Below, piece by piece: positions 22,795 through 31,918 of a stretch of DNA of 64,000 nucleotides. The translations under genes and the position numbers were made by a program. The stretch is taken from contig NZ_CP119145.1 in assembly GCF_029167625.1 (NCBI RefSeq), positions 3,410,001 through 3,474,000 on the forward strand, read 5' to 3'. Every line of letters starts with the position of its first letter. Within the stretch, counting starts at the first letter, position 1. The notes under the pieces were generated by a model. That model worked only from the letters and a program-made list of their open reading frames with translations. It searched no databases and was not told the DNA's origin. This DNA is from Streptomyces sp. AM 4-1-1. GTDB lineage: Bacteria > Actinomycetota > Actinomycetes > Streptomycetales > Streptomycetaceae.

Positions 22795-23622
22795 GTGACC
22801 CACGCACGGCAGCACACCACCCGACGCCCCACCCAGGTCGTAGCCCACCGGGGGGCGTCCGACGACGCTCCGGAGCACACCCTGGCCGCCTACCGGAAGG
22901 CGATCGAGGACGGGGCCGACGCCCTGGAGTGCGATGTACGGCTCACCGCGGACGGACAGCTCGTCTGCGTGCACGACCGCCGGGTGAACCGCACGTCCAA
23001 CGGCCGCGGCGCCGTCTCCGCCCTGGAGCTCGCCGACCTCGCCACCCTCGACTTCGGTTCCTGGAAGGACCGTGAGGAGTCCCCGGACTGGGACCCGGTG
23101 CCGGGGGAGCTCACCTCCGTACTCACCCTGGAGCGTCTGCTGGACCTGGTCCGCGAGACGCGGGCCGCCGGGCGTCCGGTGGAGCTGGCCATCGAGACCA
23201 AACACCCCACCCGGTGGGCCGGCCAGGTCGAGGAACGGCTGCTGCACCTGCTCAGGCGCTTCGATCTGGCCGATCCCCCGCCCGACGGTCCCTCGCCCGT
23301 ACGGGTCATGAGTTTTTCGGCGCGTTCGCTGCACCGCGTCCGGATCGCGGCGCCGAACCTGCCCACCGTCTATCTGATGCAGTTCATCTCGCCACGGCTG
23401 CGCGACGGGCGGCTGCCCGCGGGCGCCCGGATCGCGGGCCCGAGCATGCGGATCGTGCGCGGCCACCCCGGTTACGTCGAACGGCTGCGCCGGGCGGGCC
23501 ACCAGACGCACGTCTGGACCGTGAACGAGCCGGCGGACGTGGACCTCTGCGCACGCCTCGGGGTCGATGCGATCATCACGAACCGGCCAAAACAGGTGTT
23601 GTCCCAACTGGGACGGCTCTGA
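22795..23622 (+). CDS. Glycerophosphodiester phosphodiesterase
   Basis: The 275-aa protein is a GDPD-family enzyme that splits glycerophosphodiesters into glycerol-3-phosphate and an alcohol. The signature HRGASDDAPEHTLAAY at residues 19-34, ALECDVRLTADG (metal-binding Glu and Asp) and VCVHDRRVNRT (catalytic His) are all present, as is the C-terminal VWTVNEPADVDLCARLGVDAIITNRP. It lacks a signal peptide, so it acts inside the cell. GTG 22795 is used as start; there is no strong ribosome binding site, so the message may be leaderless. Confidence 0.92.
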   Translation: MTHARQHTTRRPTQVVAHRGASDDAPEHTLAAYRKAIEDGADALECDVRLTADGQLVCVHDRRVNRTSNGRGAVSALELADLATLDFGSWKDREESPDWDPVPGELTSVLTLERLLDLVRETRAAGRPVELAIETKHPTRWAGQVEERLLHLLRRFDLADPPPDGPSPVRVMSFSARSLHRVRIAAPNLPTVYLMQFISPRLRDGRLPAGARIAGPSMRIVRGHPGYVERLRRAGHQTHVWTVNEPADVDLCARLGVDAIITNRPKQVLSQLGRL

Positions 23623-23763
23623 CCCGGCTTACGGGTGGTGCACCGGCGCATTCAGGACGCGTCCGATCCTCGCGAGTGCCTCACTGACGTGCGAGCGGCC
23701 GGTTTCCGGCACAGCTCGGTGGGGCATCCAACCCGTGGCGTGGGGCGTAAGGAGGTCTCGGGG

Positions 23764-24408
23764 GTGACGTTGGTGGCGGCACAAGAAGTGCCCACGTCGT
23801 CGAGCATGGCCGTACCGCATGGCCCTGCCGGCGTGGGCCAGGCGCGGCATCGGATGCGTGATCAGCTGCGGGGCAACGGGGTGTCGGACTCGGTCGTCGA
23901 CGACGCCGTTCTGATTCTTTCCGAGCTTCTCAGCAACGCCTGTCGGCACGGCAGGCCGCTGGGCCGGCACACGGAGGTCGGTGACGGGGACGTGCGCGCC
24001 GCGTGGCACGTCGACCGTACGGGTGCGCTGACCGTCGAGGTGACGGACGGCGGCGGGCCCACCCGCCCGGTTCCGGCCACCCCGTCGGTGACGGCGCGGG
24101 GCGGCCGTGGACTCAACATCATCGGCGCGCTCTCCCAGGAGTGGGGCGTGAGGGACAACGCCGCAGGTGAGGTCACCGTGTGGGTGCTGGTCTCGGAGGG
24201 GCATCGGCGCGACGACTTCGCGCCCCGGGTGCCCGCGCAGGGCCTGGGCGCTGTCGGAGCACTCGCCGACATCGGAATCGACGGAATTGACGGGCTCGAC
24301 GGGATCGATCCGCTGGACGGGATCGGTGCGATCGGCACGATGGACGGCATCGGCCGGATGGGCGAGATCGACGAGATAGACGGACTGGACTTCGCCGACG
24401 CGGGATGA
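23764..24408 (+). CDS. HATPase_c anti-sigma-type regulator with IDG-repeat tail
   Basis: The 214-aa product has an RsbW-like histidine-kinase ATPase domain at residues 20-145: N-box LILSELLSNACRHG, G1-type VEVTDGGGP and G2-type GGRGLNIIGAL. Such proteins bind ATP and regulate sigma or anti-anti-sigma factors by phosphorylation. The last 60 residues are unusual: repeats of Ile-Asp-Gly, Leu-Asp-Gly and Ile-Gly (GIDGIDGLDGIDPLDGIGAIG), very acidic and probably disordered or metal-binding. GTG 23764 follows AAGGAGG. An ATG-like start further upstream is less likely. It stands alone, with no partner gene adjacent. Confidence 0.85.
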   Translation: MTLVAAQEVPTSSSMAVPHGPAGVGQARHRMRDQLRGNGVSDSVVDDAVLILSELLSNACRHGRPLGRHTEVGDGDVRAAWHVDRTGALTVEVTDGGGPTRPVPATPSVTARGGRGLNIIGALSQEWGVRDNAAGEVTVWVLVSEGHRRDDFAPRVPAQGLGAVGALADIGIDGIDGLDGIDPLDGIGAIGTMDGIGRMGEIDEIDGLDFADAG

Positions 24409-24667
24409 AGACGCCGATCCGACGTGCGCGGCCGGGCCGGTACGGAGGACGGCGGCGGTACGAGGACGGGCGCGGCGGGTGTCGGGCACCGGGGTAGGGC
24501 ATCGAGGTACGGCATCCGCGTACGGCAGCGGGACCGGGCGGGCCGGCGGCGCCGTCCGGGTGAAGGCCCGTATCCGCCGGTGCCGGTGACGGGGCGGCGC
24601 CCCCGGGGCGAGGTACTAGGCTCGCGGGCCAGACCACCGCACTGTCGCACTCGGGAGAATGCCCACC

Positions 24668-25633
24668 ATGGCCAAGAAGCGCCCTCAGACCAAGGCCGGG
24701 AAACCGCAGCTCAAGGACGGCGAGATTCCGGTGGTCGGGGCTCGTGAGCCCTGCCCCTGCGGTTCGGGCCGCCGCTACAAGGCGTGTCACGGCCGGGCCG
24801 CCGCCCAGGCCGTGTCAGAGCTCGTTCAGCGGCCCTTCGAGGGGCTGGCCGGCGAGTGCGACTGGGTCGCCCTGCGTGAGCTGGTGCCCGCCGCGACCGT
24901 ACCGCTGACACTCAAGGACGAACTCCCGGAGGGAGTCACGTCCGTGACACTCGCGACCGTCCTGCCCGCGGCCTGGCCCGCGCTGCGCCGCGAGGACGGG
25001 TCCGTCATGCTCGCCCTGCAGAACGACACGTCGTCCGGCGACCTCAGCCGTGACCTCGCGGACACCCTGCTGCGGGCACTGGCCGCCGAACCGGGCACCC
25101 CGGTCGCCGCCCGGCGGGTGCCCGCCGACGGCCCGCGGCTCCAGGACGTCCTCGCCCCGGACGCGGCCTTCGAACCGGTCCTCCACCCGGGCTTCGAGTT
25201 CTGGGTGCCGGACGCCGAGAACGCGACGCCCGAGGTGGCCGCCTCCCTGGAGCGCGCGAACGCCGCCGCGCTCCCCACCACCCGGCTCCCCGGCCAGGAC
25301 GCCGCGTACTGGTGCGAGACCCCGGAGAAGAACCACCTGCGCTGGGTCATGCCGTACCCCGAGGAGCGGCTTCTCGACGCACTCGCCCGGCTGCACGCCG
25401 CCGGTACGTCCTCGCTCGGCGAGGGAACCCGTCTGGTGGGCTCCTTCCGGGCGCACGGGCTGATGGTCCCGGTGTGGGACCTGCCGAGTTCGATGGGGGC
25501 CGAGGACTGCGAGAAGCCCGCGGCCGCCTTCGCGGAGCGGCTGACCGAAGCGCTCGGCTCGGACGCCCCGCTCGATGCCGAGGAGCGACGCGCTCGTGGC
25601 GGGCTCACCAACCGTCAGGTGACGCTCAGCTGA
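24668..25633 (+). CDS. SEC-C motif protein (DUF5926-like)
   Basis: The 321-aa protein begins with a basic tail (MAKKRPQTKAGKPQLKDG), then a SEC-C zinc motif EPCPCGSGRRYKACHG at about residues 27-42. A large domain follows that matches the DUF5926 proteins found across Streptomyces. The ATG at 24668 is preferred because GGGAG lies about ten bases upstream; an ATG at 24659 is too close to it. Function unknown; SEC-C motifs usually bind zinc and mediate protein or nucleic-acid contacts. A hairpin at 25749-25788 ends the gene. Confidence 0.85.
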   Translation: MAKKRPQTKAGKPQLKDGEIPVVGAREPCPCGSGRRYKACHGRAAAQAVSELVQRPFEGLAGECDWVALRELVPAATVPLTLKDELPEGVTSVTLATVLPAAWPALRREDGSVMLALQNDTSSGDLSRDLADTLLRALAAEPGTPVAARRVPADGPRLQDVLAPDAAFEPVLHPGFEFWVPDAENATPEVAASLERANAAALPTTRLPGQDAAYWCETPEKNHLRWVMPYPEERLLDALARLHAAGTSSLGEGTRLVGSFRAHGLMVPVWDLPSSMGAEDCEKPAAAFAERLTEALGSDAPLDAEERRARGGLTNRQVTLS

Positions 25634-25748
25634 TCACGCCGGTCGGTCGGTGACGCCGGTCACAACTCACCGTACGGGTGGGTAAGTCGGTGTCCGAATA
25701 GGCGAGATCGAATTTGCGAACGGCAGATCTCTTGTTACCGTTCTAGAA

Positions 25749-25788
25749 GCCCGGTCGCTGGTGCATCCCCCGTCGCCAGCGATCGGGC
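25749..25788 (+). terminator. Hairpin after the SEC-C gene
   Basis: GCCCGGTCGCTGG (25749-25761) and CCAGCGATCGGGC (25776-25788) form a 13-bp stem with one G-U pair and a 14-nt loop, 116 bp past the stop codon. Confidence 0.55.
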
Positions 25789-26642
25789 GTCCTCATTTCC
25801 GGGTGCGGTCCGTCGTACGGTTCCGGTTCCCGGCCCGGTCCCCGGGCGCGTCCACGTGATGCCGAAGCCACCGGATGGCTCCCCACCTCGAACGCCCAGG
25901 CCCCACCGGCCGCCCCGACGGCCCTGTCCGGTCTCTCCACCGGTGAGGGCTCCCCTGTCGGGCGCCCCTCATGGCGTGTCGTCGCTCCGCACCAGGTCGT
26001 CACAGCCCTCCCACCGGGACCGCGCGTCCGTGACGCGGCCCCGGCCTCTCCGCCGTACGGCCCTGCCGGGCACACCCGCCGGACAGCCGAAATTCAGACA
26101 TGAATGCGGAATCAGAACTGATTTCCGTAGCCACGTAGAGGGTTACGCGGAGCACACGAGAAGCCCTGCCGGTAAGCCGCTCTCCAGTGGATGTATCACA
26201 TATCCCGACCTCATCCGGTTTTGTGGTGGTAGGCGTGGGGAAACGGGGTCGCCCACGCGGAATCGGCCATCCGATGGCCGACGGATTCGCGGTGAACCGA
26301 TAAATCGACCGGTCCGCAATTACTCATAGTGGAACAAAAATATGGATGGAATACAGACATTCACATGCCGCGTTCCGCCCATCGCCACCACGCACCGTCA
26401 CCAGGAGCCGCCGCACACTGTCGCCTCAGGTTGCCGTCACCACGCGCCCTTCGTGCCTGGCACGAAGCCCGGCACGAACGACGCACACATCAACGAAGCG
26501 CACACATGAACGAAGCGCGGGCCGGTTCTCACTCGTAACGAGTGAGCCGCTGCCCGCGCCTCGTTCTCCGCTCCACATGCCCTCACCGGCCCATGACGCG
26601 CCCGCGCACAACCCCGGCGCGCGCCTGTCCCGGCCCACCCGC
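25789..26642. other. Long gap without a supported gene, partly AT-rich
   Basis: Some 850 bases lie between the SEC-C gene terminator and the minus-strand primase-polymerase-like gene. Open frames are present but lack starts and GC-biased third positions. Bases about 26080-26400 are clearly richer in A and T than the surroundings, for example near 26290-26365. This could be a promoter or RNA-coding region or foreign remnant. The part 26500-26640 has no clear feature. Confidence 0.45.
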
Positions 26643-27320
26643 TCAGTACGCGAGTCGGCTGCCGCCGTCCGGAGCGCTGTTGCTCGCCTCGACCAGCGCG
26701 TCCAGGACCGCTTCCACATCCGGCAGCCACGGCGCCCCCGGCTCGGTGCTGGGCGGCCGTTCCCAGCACACCTGGCCCGTCCCCACCTCGGACGGCGGCA
26801 GGACCAGATAGCCGCCCTCGCCGTGGAAGCGCAGCGAACTGGGCACCCGCTCCTTCTCGTGCAGCAGTTCGCCGAGCCGTTCGAGGGTGTACGGGGCCAC
26901 CAGCAGCGACCACCTCGTGGGCGTCGCCACCACGGGCCCGAGCCGCATTCCCGCGCGGTCGAGCGCGGAGAGCGCGCCGGCGCCCACCACCGCGGGCAGA
27001 CTCACCGCGCAGGGCGCGTGTCCGCCGGTCGCCAGGATGATCGGTGCGGTCGGCCGGTTGGTCCACCACCAGCGCACCATGCGCTCGTCGGTGGTCGCCG
27101 CGAGCAGATCGGGGTCGAAGGGGTGCGCGCCGGGCACGGCGCACTCGGGATCGGGACAGGCACAGGCACGGCCGCGGTCACCGTCGATTCCTGTCAGCCC
27201 CACTCCGGGCAGCACGGGCCATTGCCATGCGGTGGCGCAGGTCAGAGCCCCATCGAGCCGAGCCGACCGTTCCTTGCGCCGGAGCCGTAGCCTGCGTCGC
27301 CTTCCGAGGATCTCGCGCAT
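26643..27320 (-). CDS. Chromosomal Prim-Pol-like (bifunctional primase/polymerase N-terminal) protein
   Basis: The 225-aa protein resembles the N-terminal primase-polymerase domain: ALTCATAWQWPVLPG, CACPDPECAVPGAHPFDP, WWWTNRPTAPIILATG. The DxD metal pair of active primases is not evident, so it may not polymerise. The ATG at 27320 is used because AAAGGAA lies nine bases before it; an earlier in-frame ATG at 27359 lacks a ribosome binding site. It is not part of the mobile element. Related single-domain proteins are widespread in Streptomyces chromosomes, with unknown role. Confidence 0.78.
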   Translation of the reverse strand: MREILGRRRRLRLRRKERSARLDGALTCATAWQWPVLPGVGLTGIDGDRGRACACPDPECAVPGAHPFDPDLLAATTDERMVRWWWTNRPTAPIILATGGHAPCAVSLPAVVGAGALSALDRAGMRLGPVVATPTRWSLLVAPYTLERLGELLHEKERVPSSLRFHGEGGYLVLPPSEVGTGQVCWERPPSTEPGAPWLPDVEAVLDALVEASNSAPDGGSRLAY

Positions 27321-27791
27321 GAGCGCTCGTTCCTTTCCGTTGAACGCCGAGGTCCACATCGCACCACGGGCGCGTCACATCGCGTGGACGTCTTCTCTGT
27401 GCGTACGTGCTCTTCAGGTCTGCGGTACGGATGAGCAGTCGGTACCGAGCGTGAGCCGTGCCGAGCCGTGCTGTGTCCCAGCCACGTCGTGGCGGGGCGG
27501 CACACGCGTCGAGCTTGCCGTTCCAGGTGCGGAACCCCGCCACTTGGGGGGTGGGGACGGCCGTCGTGGGTGAGGACGCCCGGAGCCGCTGCCGGGTTCC
27601 AGGGTGATCACAACTGCCCCTGGTCATCAAGGACTACGTACCCAGCATGTCCGGAGTGACGCTCCCTTCGGAGACGTCGCCCCGGGGGCGTCCCCCGTCG
27701 AACTCCCCCAGTCGACCGCAAATGCCTGTCGGAGGGTGCGTTTTTTGGCCATGTTCGCTGTCACTCGGACACCAGGAATCCCAAGGGGACA
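27321..27791. other. Divergent promoter region, no gene seen
   Basis: About 470 bases separate the minus-strand primase-polymerase-like gene from the plus-strand SpoIIE-like gene. It should hold both promoters. No open frame here looks coding. Confidence 0.45.
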
Positions 27792-29279
27792 ATGCTGGAC
27801 ATCGCCTTACTTGTGCGTGTACATGTGGATGCATTGATAGCGGCGCAGAATGACATGGGGGTTTGCGATGCTATTCGACGAAACACACCGGTCGGAAAGC
27901 TGGCTTTCATGAGCGCCCCACACATGCCGAAAGTGGCCGGAATCGATCCCGTGATTCCTGTTTCAGCCCACACTGCCGGTCCTCTGACCGGTGTTCCGGC
28001 CGCGCCAGGAGCGTTCATCCAGGACCGTCTGGCCGGCTGGGTGTCCGATCTCACCACGCTCCACGAGCTCACCGAGCGGCTGGCCGGGACGAGCACGCTC
28101 GACAGCGCGCTGCACGAGTTGTTGCGCGCCGGAGCCGCCCTCGTCGGTGCCCGCCGTGGACTGGTGGTGCTCGAACCGCCGGGCCGCCACTCCCGTACCA
28201 CGACCGTCGGCCTCGGCCTCGCCCACGCGGACCTGGGGCACATCGAGACGCTGCCGCGCCGCGTGACCTCGTACGGCAGGATTCTGGACGGAGTGCCGGG
28301 GGCCGAGGGGCCGGTCGCCGACGGTGATCTGCTCGGTGACGAAGGGCTCGACCCGCGCCACCGTGAGGTGGCCGACCGGCTCGGCTACGCCGCCAGTTAC
28401 GCGCTGCCGCTGGCCGCCGAGGCGCCCGGCCGACTCGGCGCCGCCGTCTGGCTGTACGACGAACCCGCCGAACCGCTGGAGCGCCGGCGCCATCTGGTCG
28501 GCCTCTACGCCCGGTACGCCGCCGAGCATCTGGCCCGGCTGCTCGAACTGGAACGGGCCAGGACGGAGATCGCCACCATCACCGAGGAACTGCTGCCCAG
28601 CCGGCTGCCCCAGGTCTCCGGAGTGCGGCTGGCCACCCGTCATCGCGCCGCGCCGAACGGTGGCGGCGACTGGTACGACGCGCTGGCACTGCCCGACGGC
28701 GCGCTCGGCCTCGCCGTCGGCTCGGTGACCGGATCGGGCCCGAGCGCGTTGGCCGCGATGGGGCGGCTGCGCGCGGGACTGCGGGCATACGCCGTGATGG
28801 AGGGCGAGGACCCGGTCGCCGTACTCTCCGATCTGGAGCTGCTGCTGCGCCTCACCGAACCCTCCCGCTCCGCGACCGCGCTGTTCGCCTACTGCGAGCC
28901 CGCCCGCCGGAAGGTCGTGCTCGCGGGCGCCGGTCACACCCCGCCGCTGGTGATCGGGGACCGGCGCACCGAGTTCATCGAGACCACGCTCTCCGCTCCG
29001 CTGGGCATGCTCGCCTGCTGGGAGGCGCCCAGTGTGGAGTTCACCCCGGCGCCGGGCGAGACGGTGCTGCTCTACACCGATGGGCTGTTGCGCCGTACGG
29101 GCGATTCGACGGACCGGGCGTTCGCGCGGCTGCACTCGGCCGCGGCGACCGTGCCGCGAGCGGTGCGGAACGACCCGGGTTCGGTCGCCGACCATGTGCT
29201 GCGGACCGTACTGCCGGACGGTCCCGTGCCGGGCGACAGCACGGAGGACGTGGTGATTCTGGCGGCGCACTTCAACTGA
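27792..29279 (+). CDS. GAF-SpoIIE-type (PP2C-like) phosphatase, altered metal motif
   Basis: The 495-aa protein has a GAF-like sensor region (residues about 75-265) followed by a SpoIIE/PP2C-type domain (about 270-495). Motif GGGDWYDAL (about 288-296), YTDGLLRR and the final STEDVVILAAHF are present. However, the usual GDVxGHG reads GSVTGSG at about 307-313: the metal-binding Asp and the His are both Ser. Catalysis may be weak or lost, leaving a binding or scaffold role in a sigma-factor partner switch. ATG 27792 follows AAGGGGAC; the N-terminal sequence LDIALLVRVHVDALIAAQND looks genuine. The next gene in this direction is pepP. Confidence 0.85.
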   Translation: MLDIALLVRVHVDALIAAQNDMGVCDAIRRNTPVGKLAFMSAPHMPKVAGIDPVIPVSAHTAGPLTGVPAAPGAFIQDRLAGWVSDLTTLHELTERLAGTSTLDSALHELLRAGAALVGARRGLVVLEPPGRHSRTTTVGLGLAHADLGHIETLPRRVTSYGRILDGVPGAEGPVADGDLLGDEGLDPRHREVADRLGYAASYALPLAAEAPGRLGAAVWLYDEPAEPLERRRHLVGLYARYAAEHLARLLELERARTEIATITEELLPSRLPQVSGVRLATRHRAAPNGGGDWYDALALPDGALGLAVGSVTGSGPSALAAMGRLRAGLRAYAVMEGEDPVAVLSDLELLLRLTEPSRSATALFAYCEPARRKVVLAGAGHTPPLVIGDRRTEFIETTLSAPLGMLACWEAPSVEFTPAPGETVLLYTDGLLRRTGDSTDRAFARLHSAAATVPRAVRNDPGSVADHVLRTVLPDGPVPGDSTEDVVILAAHFN

Positions 29280-29530
29280 CCGGGGTACGCCCGCGCACTG
29301 ACCACTCGGCCATGAGCGCCGGGCCGCGCGCGTCCCCAAGCCGAGCTGAGCGGATGTGCTTGCGCCGGCCGCCCCCGGTGCGCCCGCGCCTATGTCGTGC
29401 GAGCCTCTCCCCGTGGCCTGCCGGTACGCACTCGCGCGCGCCCCGGTGTAACAGGCCCTTCGCCTCTGGGCCCCCTTCCGTACGCCCGTACGATGGACGG
29501 GATCCAGCGTCGTATCAAGGAGAAACAGTC

Positions 29531-31012
29531 GTGGCTGAGGAGCTCGTCCCGGAGAACCCGGAGACCCCGGAGTCCGAAGAAGCACAGCCGATCAAGCAGC
29601 GGAAGAACGGCCTGTACCCGGGCGTTTCCGACGAGCTCGCCGAGAACATGAAGTCCGGCTGGGCGGACACCGAGCTGCACGGTCTCGAACCGATCGCCCA
29701 GGCCGCGCACACCGCCGCCCGGCGAGCCGCGCTCTCCGCCCGCTTCCCCGGCGAGCGGCTGGTCATTCCCTCGGGCAACCTGAAGACCCGTTCGAACGAC
29801 ACCGAGTACGCGTTCCGCGCCTCCACCGAGTACGCGTACCTGACCGGCGACCAGACGCACGACAGCGTCCTGGTCCTGGAGCCGAAGGCCGCGGGCGGGG
29901 ACGGGCACGACGCCACGGTCTACCTGCTGCCCCGCTCCAACCGGGAGAACGGTGAGTTCTGGCTGAACGGCCAGGGCGAGCTGTGGGTCGGCCGCCGGCA
30001 CTCTCTCGCCGAGGCCGAACAGCTGCTGGGCATTCCCGCGAAGGACGTGCGCGAGCTGTCGGCGGCGCTGGCCGAGGCCACCGGTCCCGTGCGCAACGTC
30101 CGCGGGCACGACGCGGGCGTCGAGGCGGCCCTGACCGACAAGGTCACCGCCGAGCGCGACGAGGAGCTGCGGGTCTTCCTCTCCGAGGCGCGCCTGGTCA
30201 AGGACGCCTTCGAGATCAGCGAGCTCCAGAAGGCGTGTGACGCCACGGCCCGTGGCTTCGAGGACGTCGTGAAGGTCCTCGACAAGGCCGAGGCCACGAG
30301 CGAGCGCTACATCGAAGGAACGTTCTTCCTGCGTGCCCGTGTCGACGGCAACGACATCGGTTACGGCTCGATCTGCGCCGCGGGACCCCACGCCACCACC
30401 CTCCACTGGGTACGCAACGACGGCCCCGTGCGCTCCGGTGAGCTCCTGTTGCTCGACGCCGGGGTGGAGACCGACCAGCTGTACACCGCCGACGTGACGC
30501 GGACCCTGCCGATCAACGGGACGTTCTCCCCGCTTCAGCGGAAGATCTACGACGCCGTGTACGAGGCGCAGGAGGCGGGCATCGCGGCCGTGAAGCCGGG
30601 CGGCGCCTTCCGTGACTTCCACGACGCCGCGCAGCGCGTGCTCGCCGAGAAGCTCGTCGAGTGGGGGCTGCTGGGTGACCTGTCCGTGGAGAAGGTCCTG
30701 GAGCTGGGGCTTCAGCGCCGCTGGACCCTGCACGGCACCGGCCACATGCTCGGCATGGACGTGCACGACTGCGCCGCCGCGCGCACCGAGGCGTACGTCA
30801 GCGGCACTCTGGAGCCGGGCGTGTGCCTGACCGTCGAGCCGGGTCTGTACTTCCAGGCCGACGATCTGACCGTGCCCGAGGAGTACCGCGGCATCGGCGT
30901 GCGCATCGAGGACGACATCCTCGTCACGGAGGACGGCAACCGGAACCTCTCCGACAGCCTCCCGCGCCGTGCCGACGAGGTCGAGGCGTGGATGGCGGGG
31001 CTCAAGGGCTGA
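29531..31012 (+). CDS. Xaa-Pro aminopeptidase (aminopeptidase P)
   Basis: The 493-aa cytoplasmic metalloprotease removes N-terminal residues that precede proline. It has the AMP-N domain (about 60-200) and the pita-bread fold. Metal ligands are visible: LLLDAGVETDQLYTADVTRT (two Asp), GTGHMLGMDVHD (His), TVEPGLYF (Glu) and VRIEDDILV (Glu). An acidic N-terminal tail, EELVPENPETPESEEAQ, precedes the domains. GTG 29531 follows AAGGAG with eight-base spacing. Confidence 0.94.
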   Translation: MAEELVPENPETPESEEAQPIKQRKNGLYPGVSDELAENMKSGWADTELHGLEPIAQAAHTAARRAALSARFPGERLVIPSGNLKTRSNDTEYAFRASTEYAYLTGDQTHDSVLVLEPKAAGGDGHDATVYLLPRSNRENGEFWLNGQGELWVGRRHSLAEAEQLLGIPAKDVRELSAALAEATGPVRNVRGHDAGVEAALTDKVTAERDEELRVFLSEARLVKDAFEISELQKACDATARGFEDVVKVLDKAEATSERYIEGTFFLRARVDGNDIGYGSICAAGPHATTLHWVRNDGPVRSGELLLLDAGVETDQLYTADVTRTLPINGTFSPLQRKIYDAVYEAQEAGIAAVKPGGAFRDFHDAAQRVLAEKLVEWGLLGDLSVEKVLELGLQRRWTLHGTGHMLGMDVHDCAAARTEAYVSGTLEPGVCLTVEPGLYFQADDLTVPEEYRGIGVRIEDDILVTEDGNRNLSDSLPRRADEVEAWMAGLKG

Positions 31013-31027
31013 CCCCCGCCCGGCCCG

Positions 31028-31067
31028 GAGGGCGCGCCGCTCAGGACACCATGAGCAGCGCGCCCTC
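31028..31067. terminator. Hairpin between convergent pepP and HATPase genes
   Basis: GAGGGCGCGC (31028-31037) pairs with GCGCGCCCTC (31058-31067) over a 20-nt loop. It lies 16 bp after the pepP stop and overlaps the last codons of the minus-strand HATPase gene, so it can end transcription from both sides. Confidence 0.55.
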
Positions 31068-31556
31068 CCGCCATTTGAGGACCTTGTCGAAGCTCACCAC
31101 CGCGCCCCGGCCAGGTCTGTTGCCGAAGTGGACGTGGTCGGCGAGCTGCTCGATCAGACAGAGCCCCCGGCCGTCCTCGGCGGTGAACGACGGTTGTGCG
31201 GCGGTGCGAAGCGGGCGCCGGGCGGGAAACCCGGGCCCCGAGTCGGCGACCTCGATACGGCATTTCTCGCCGTCCAGATAGGCGGTGACCCGGTACTGGC
31301 CGGAGGCCGTACCGGACCGCTCGTCATCGGAACCGGACCCCCCGGTCGCGGCGCCGGACCTGCCGGGGCCGCGCACGCTCCCGCGGTCCCCGCCGTGCTC
31401 GACGGCGTTCGCGCAGGCTTCGCTGAGCGCGACCGAAAGGTCGTACGAGATGTCCGGATCCACCCCCGCGGTTTCCATGGTGCCCAGCAGAAATCGACGG
31501 GCGAGCGGGACGCTCGCGGCTTCGCGCCGCAAATGGAGTGACCACCAGATGCTCAT
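31041..31556 (-). CDS. HATPase_c anti-sigma-type regulator
   Basis: The 171-aa protein is an RsbW-type ATPase: N-box VALSEACANAVEHGGD (about 46-60), G1 VADSGPGFP (about 108), G2 EDGRGLCLIEQLADHVHF (about 134-150). Between them is a Ser/Gly-rich insert (SVRGPGRSGAATGGSGSDDERSG) not found in standard members. Such proteins regulate sigma factors by partner switching. The start ATG at 31556 is fixed by AGGAGG seven bases upstream. No sigma or anti-anti-sigma gene is next to it. Confidence 0.86.
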   Translation of the reverse strand: MSIWWSLHLRREAASVPLARRFLLGTMETAGVDPDISYDLSVALSEACANAVEHGGDRGSVRGPGRSGAATGGSGSDDERSGTASGQYRVTAYLDGEKCRIEVADSGPGFPARRPLRTAAQPSFTAEDGRGLCLIEQLADHVHFGNRPGRGAVVSFDKVLKWREGALLMVS

Positions 31557-31918
31557 GCTCCAGCCTCCTGGCTGCGGCTCGACATACCGATACGTATTGC
31601 CGCGCGATGCGGTTCGTAAGCACGGACCGGACGGGACAGCCCTCGTTCGGCGGATGCCGGATCTCCGTGCACGGGTGTATGCCCCTGACATCCGTCCCTG
31701 CCCGACGCCGGGGGCGCCCGCCCCTCCGCCCTGGTCCGAGGCCGCCGATCCGGACGGGTGCGATGCCCGGGGAACATGTCCCCGACTGCACCTTTCCGCC
31801 GCCTCCCATCCCACTCGGACGAGGACGCGATCGTACGAGACCCGCCGTACGGGGACGGAAGTGACCTTCTGGACCTGCCGTACGCGACACGGGTCCGCAG
31901 TGCGATGATGACCCGGCC
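31557..31918. other. Divergent gap, no gene seen
   Basis: About 360 bases between the minus-strand HATPase gene and the plus-strand membrane protein gene. Open frames lack starts and coding bias. It should hold both promoters. GTACG repeats occur near 31853-31883. Confidence 0.45.

Noticed and set aside
25856..26329. 157-aa frame in the gap after the SEC-C gene
   Set aside because: No ribosome binding site, Pro/Arg-rich random-like product, no coding bias.
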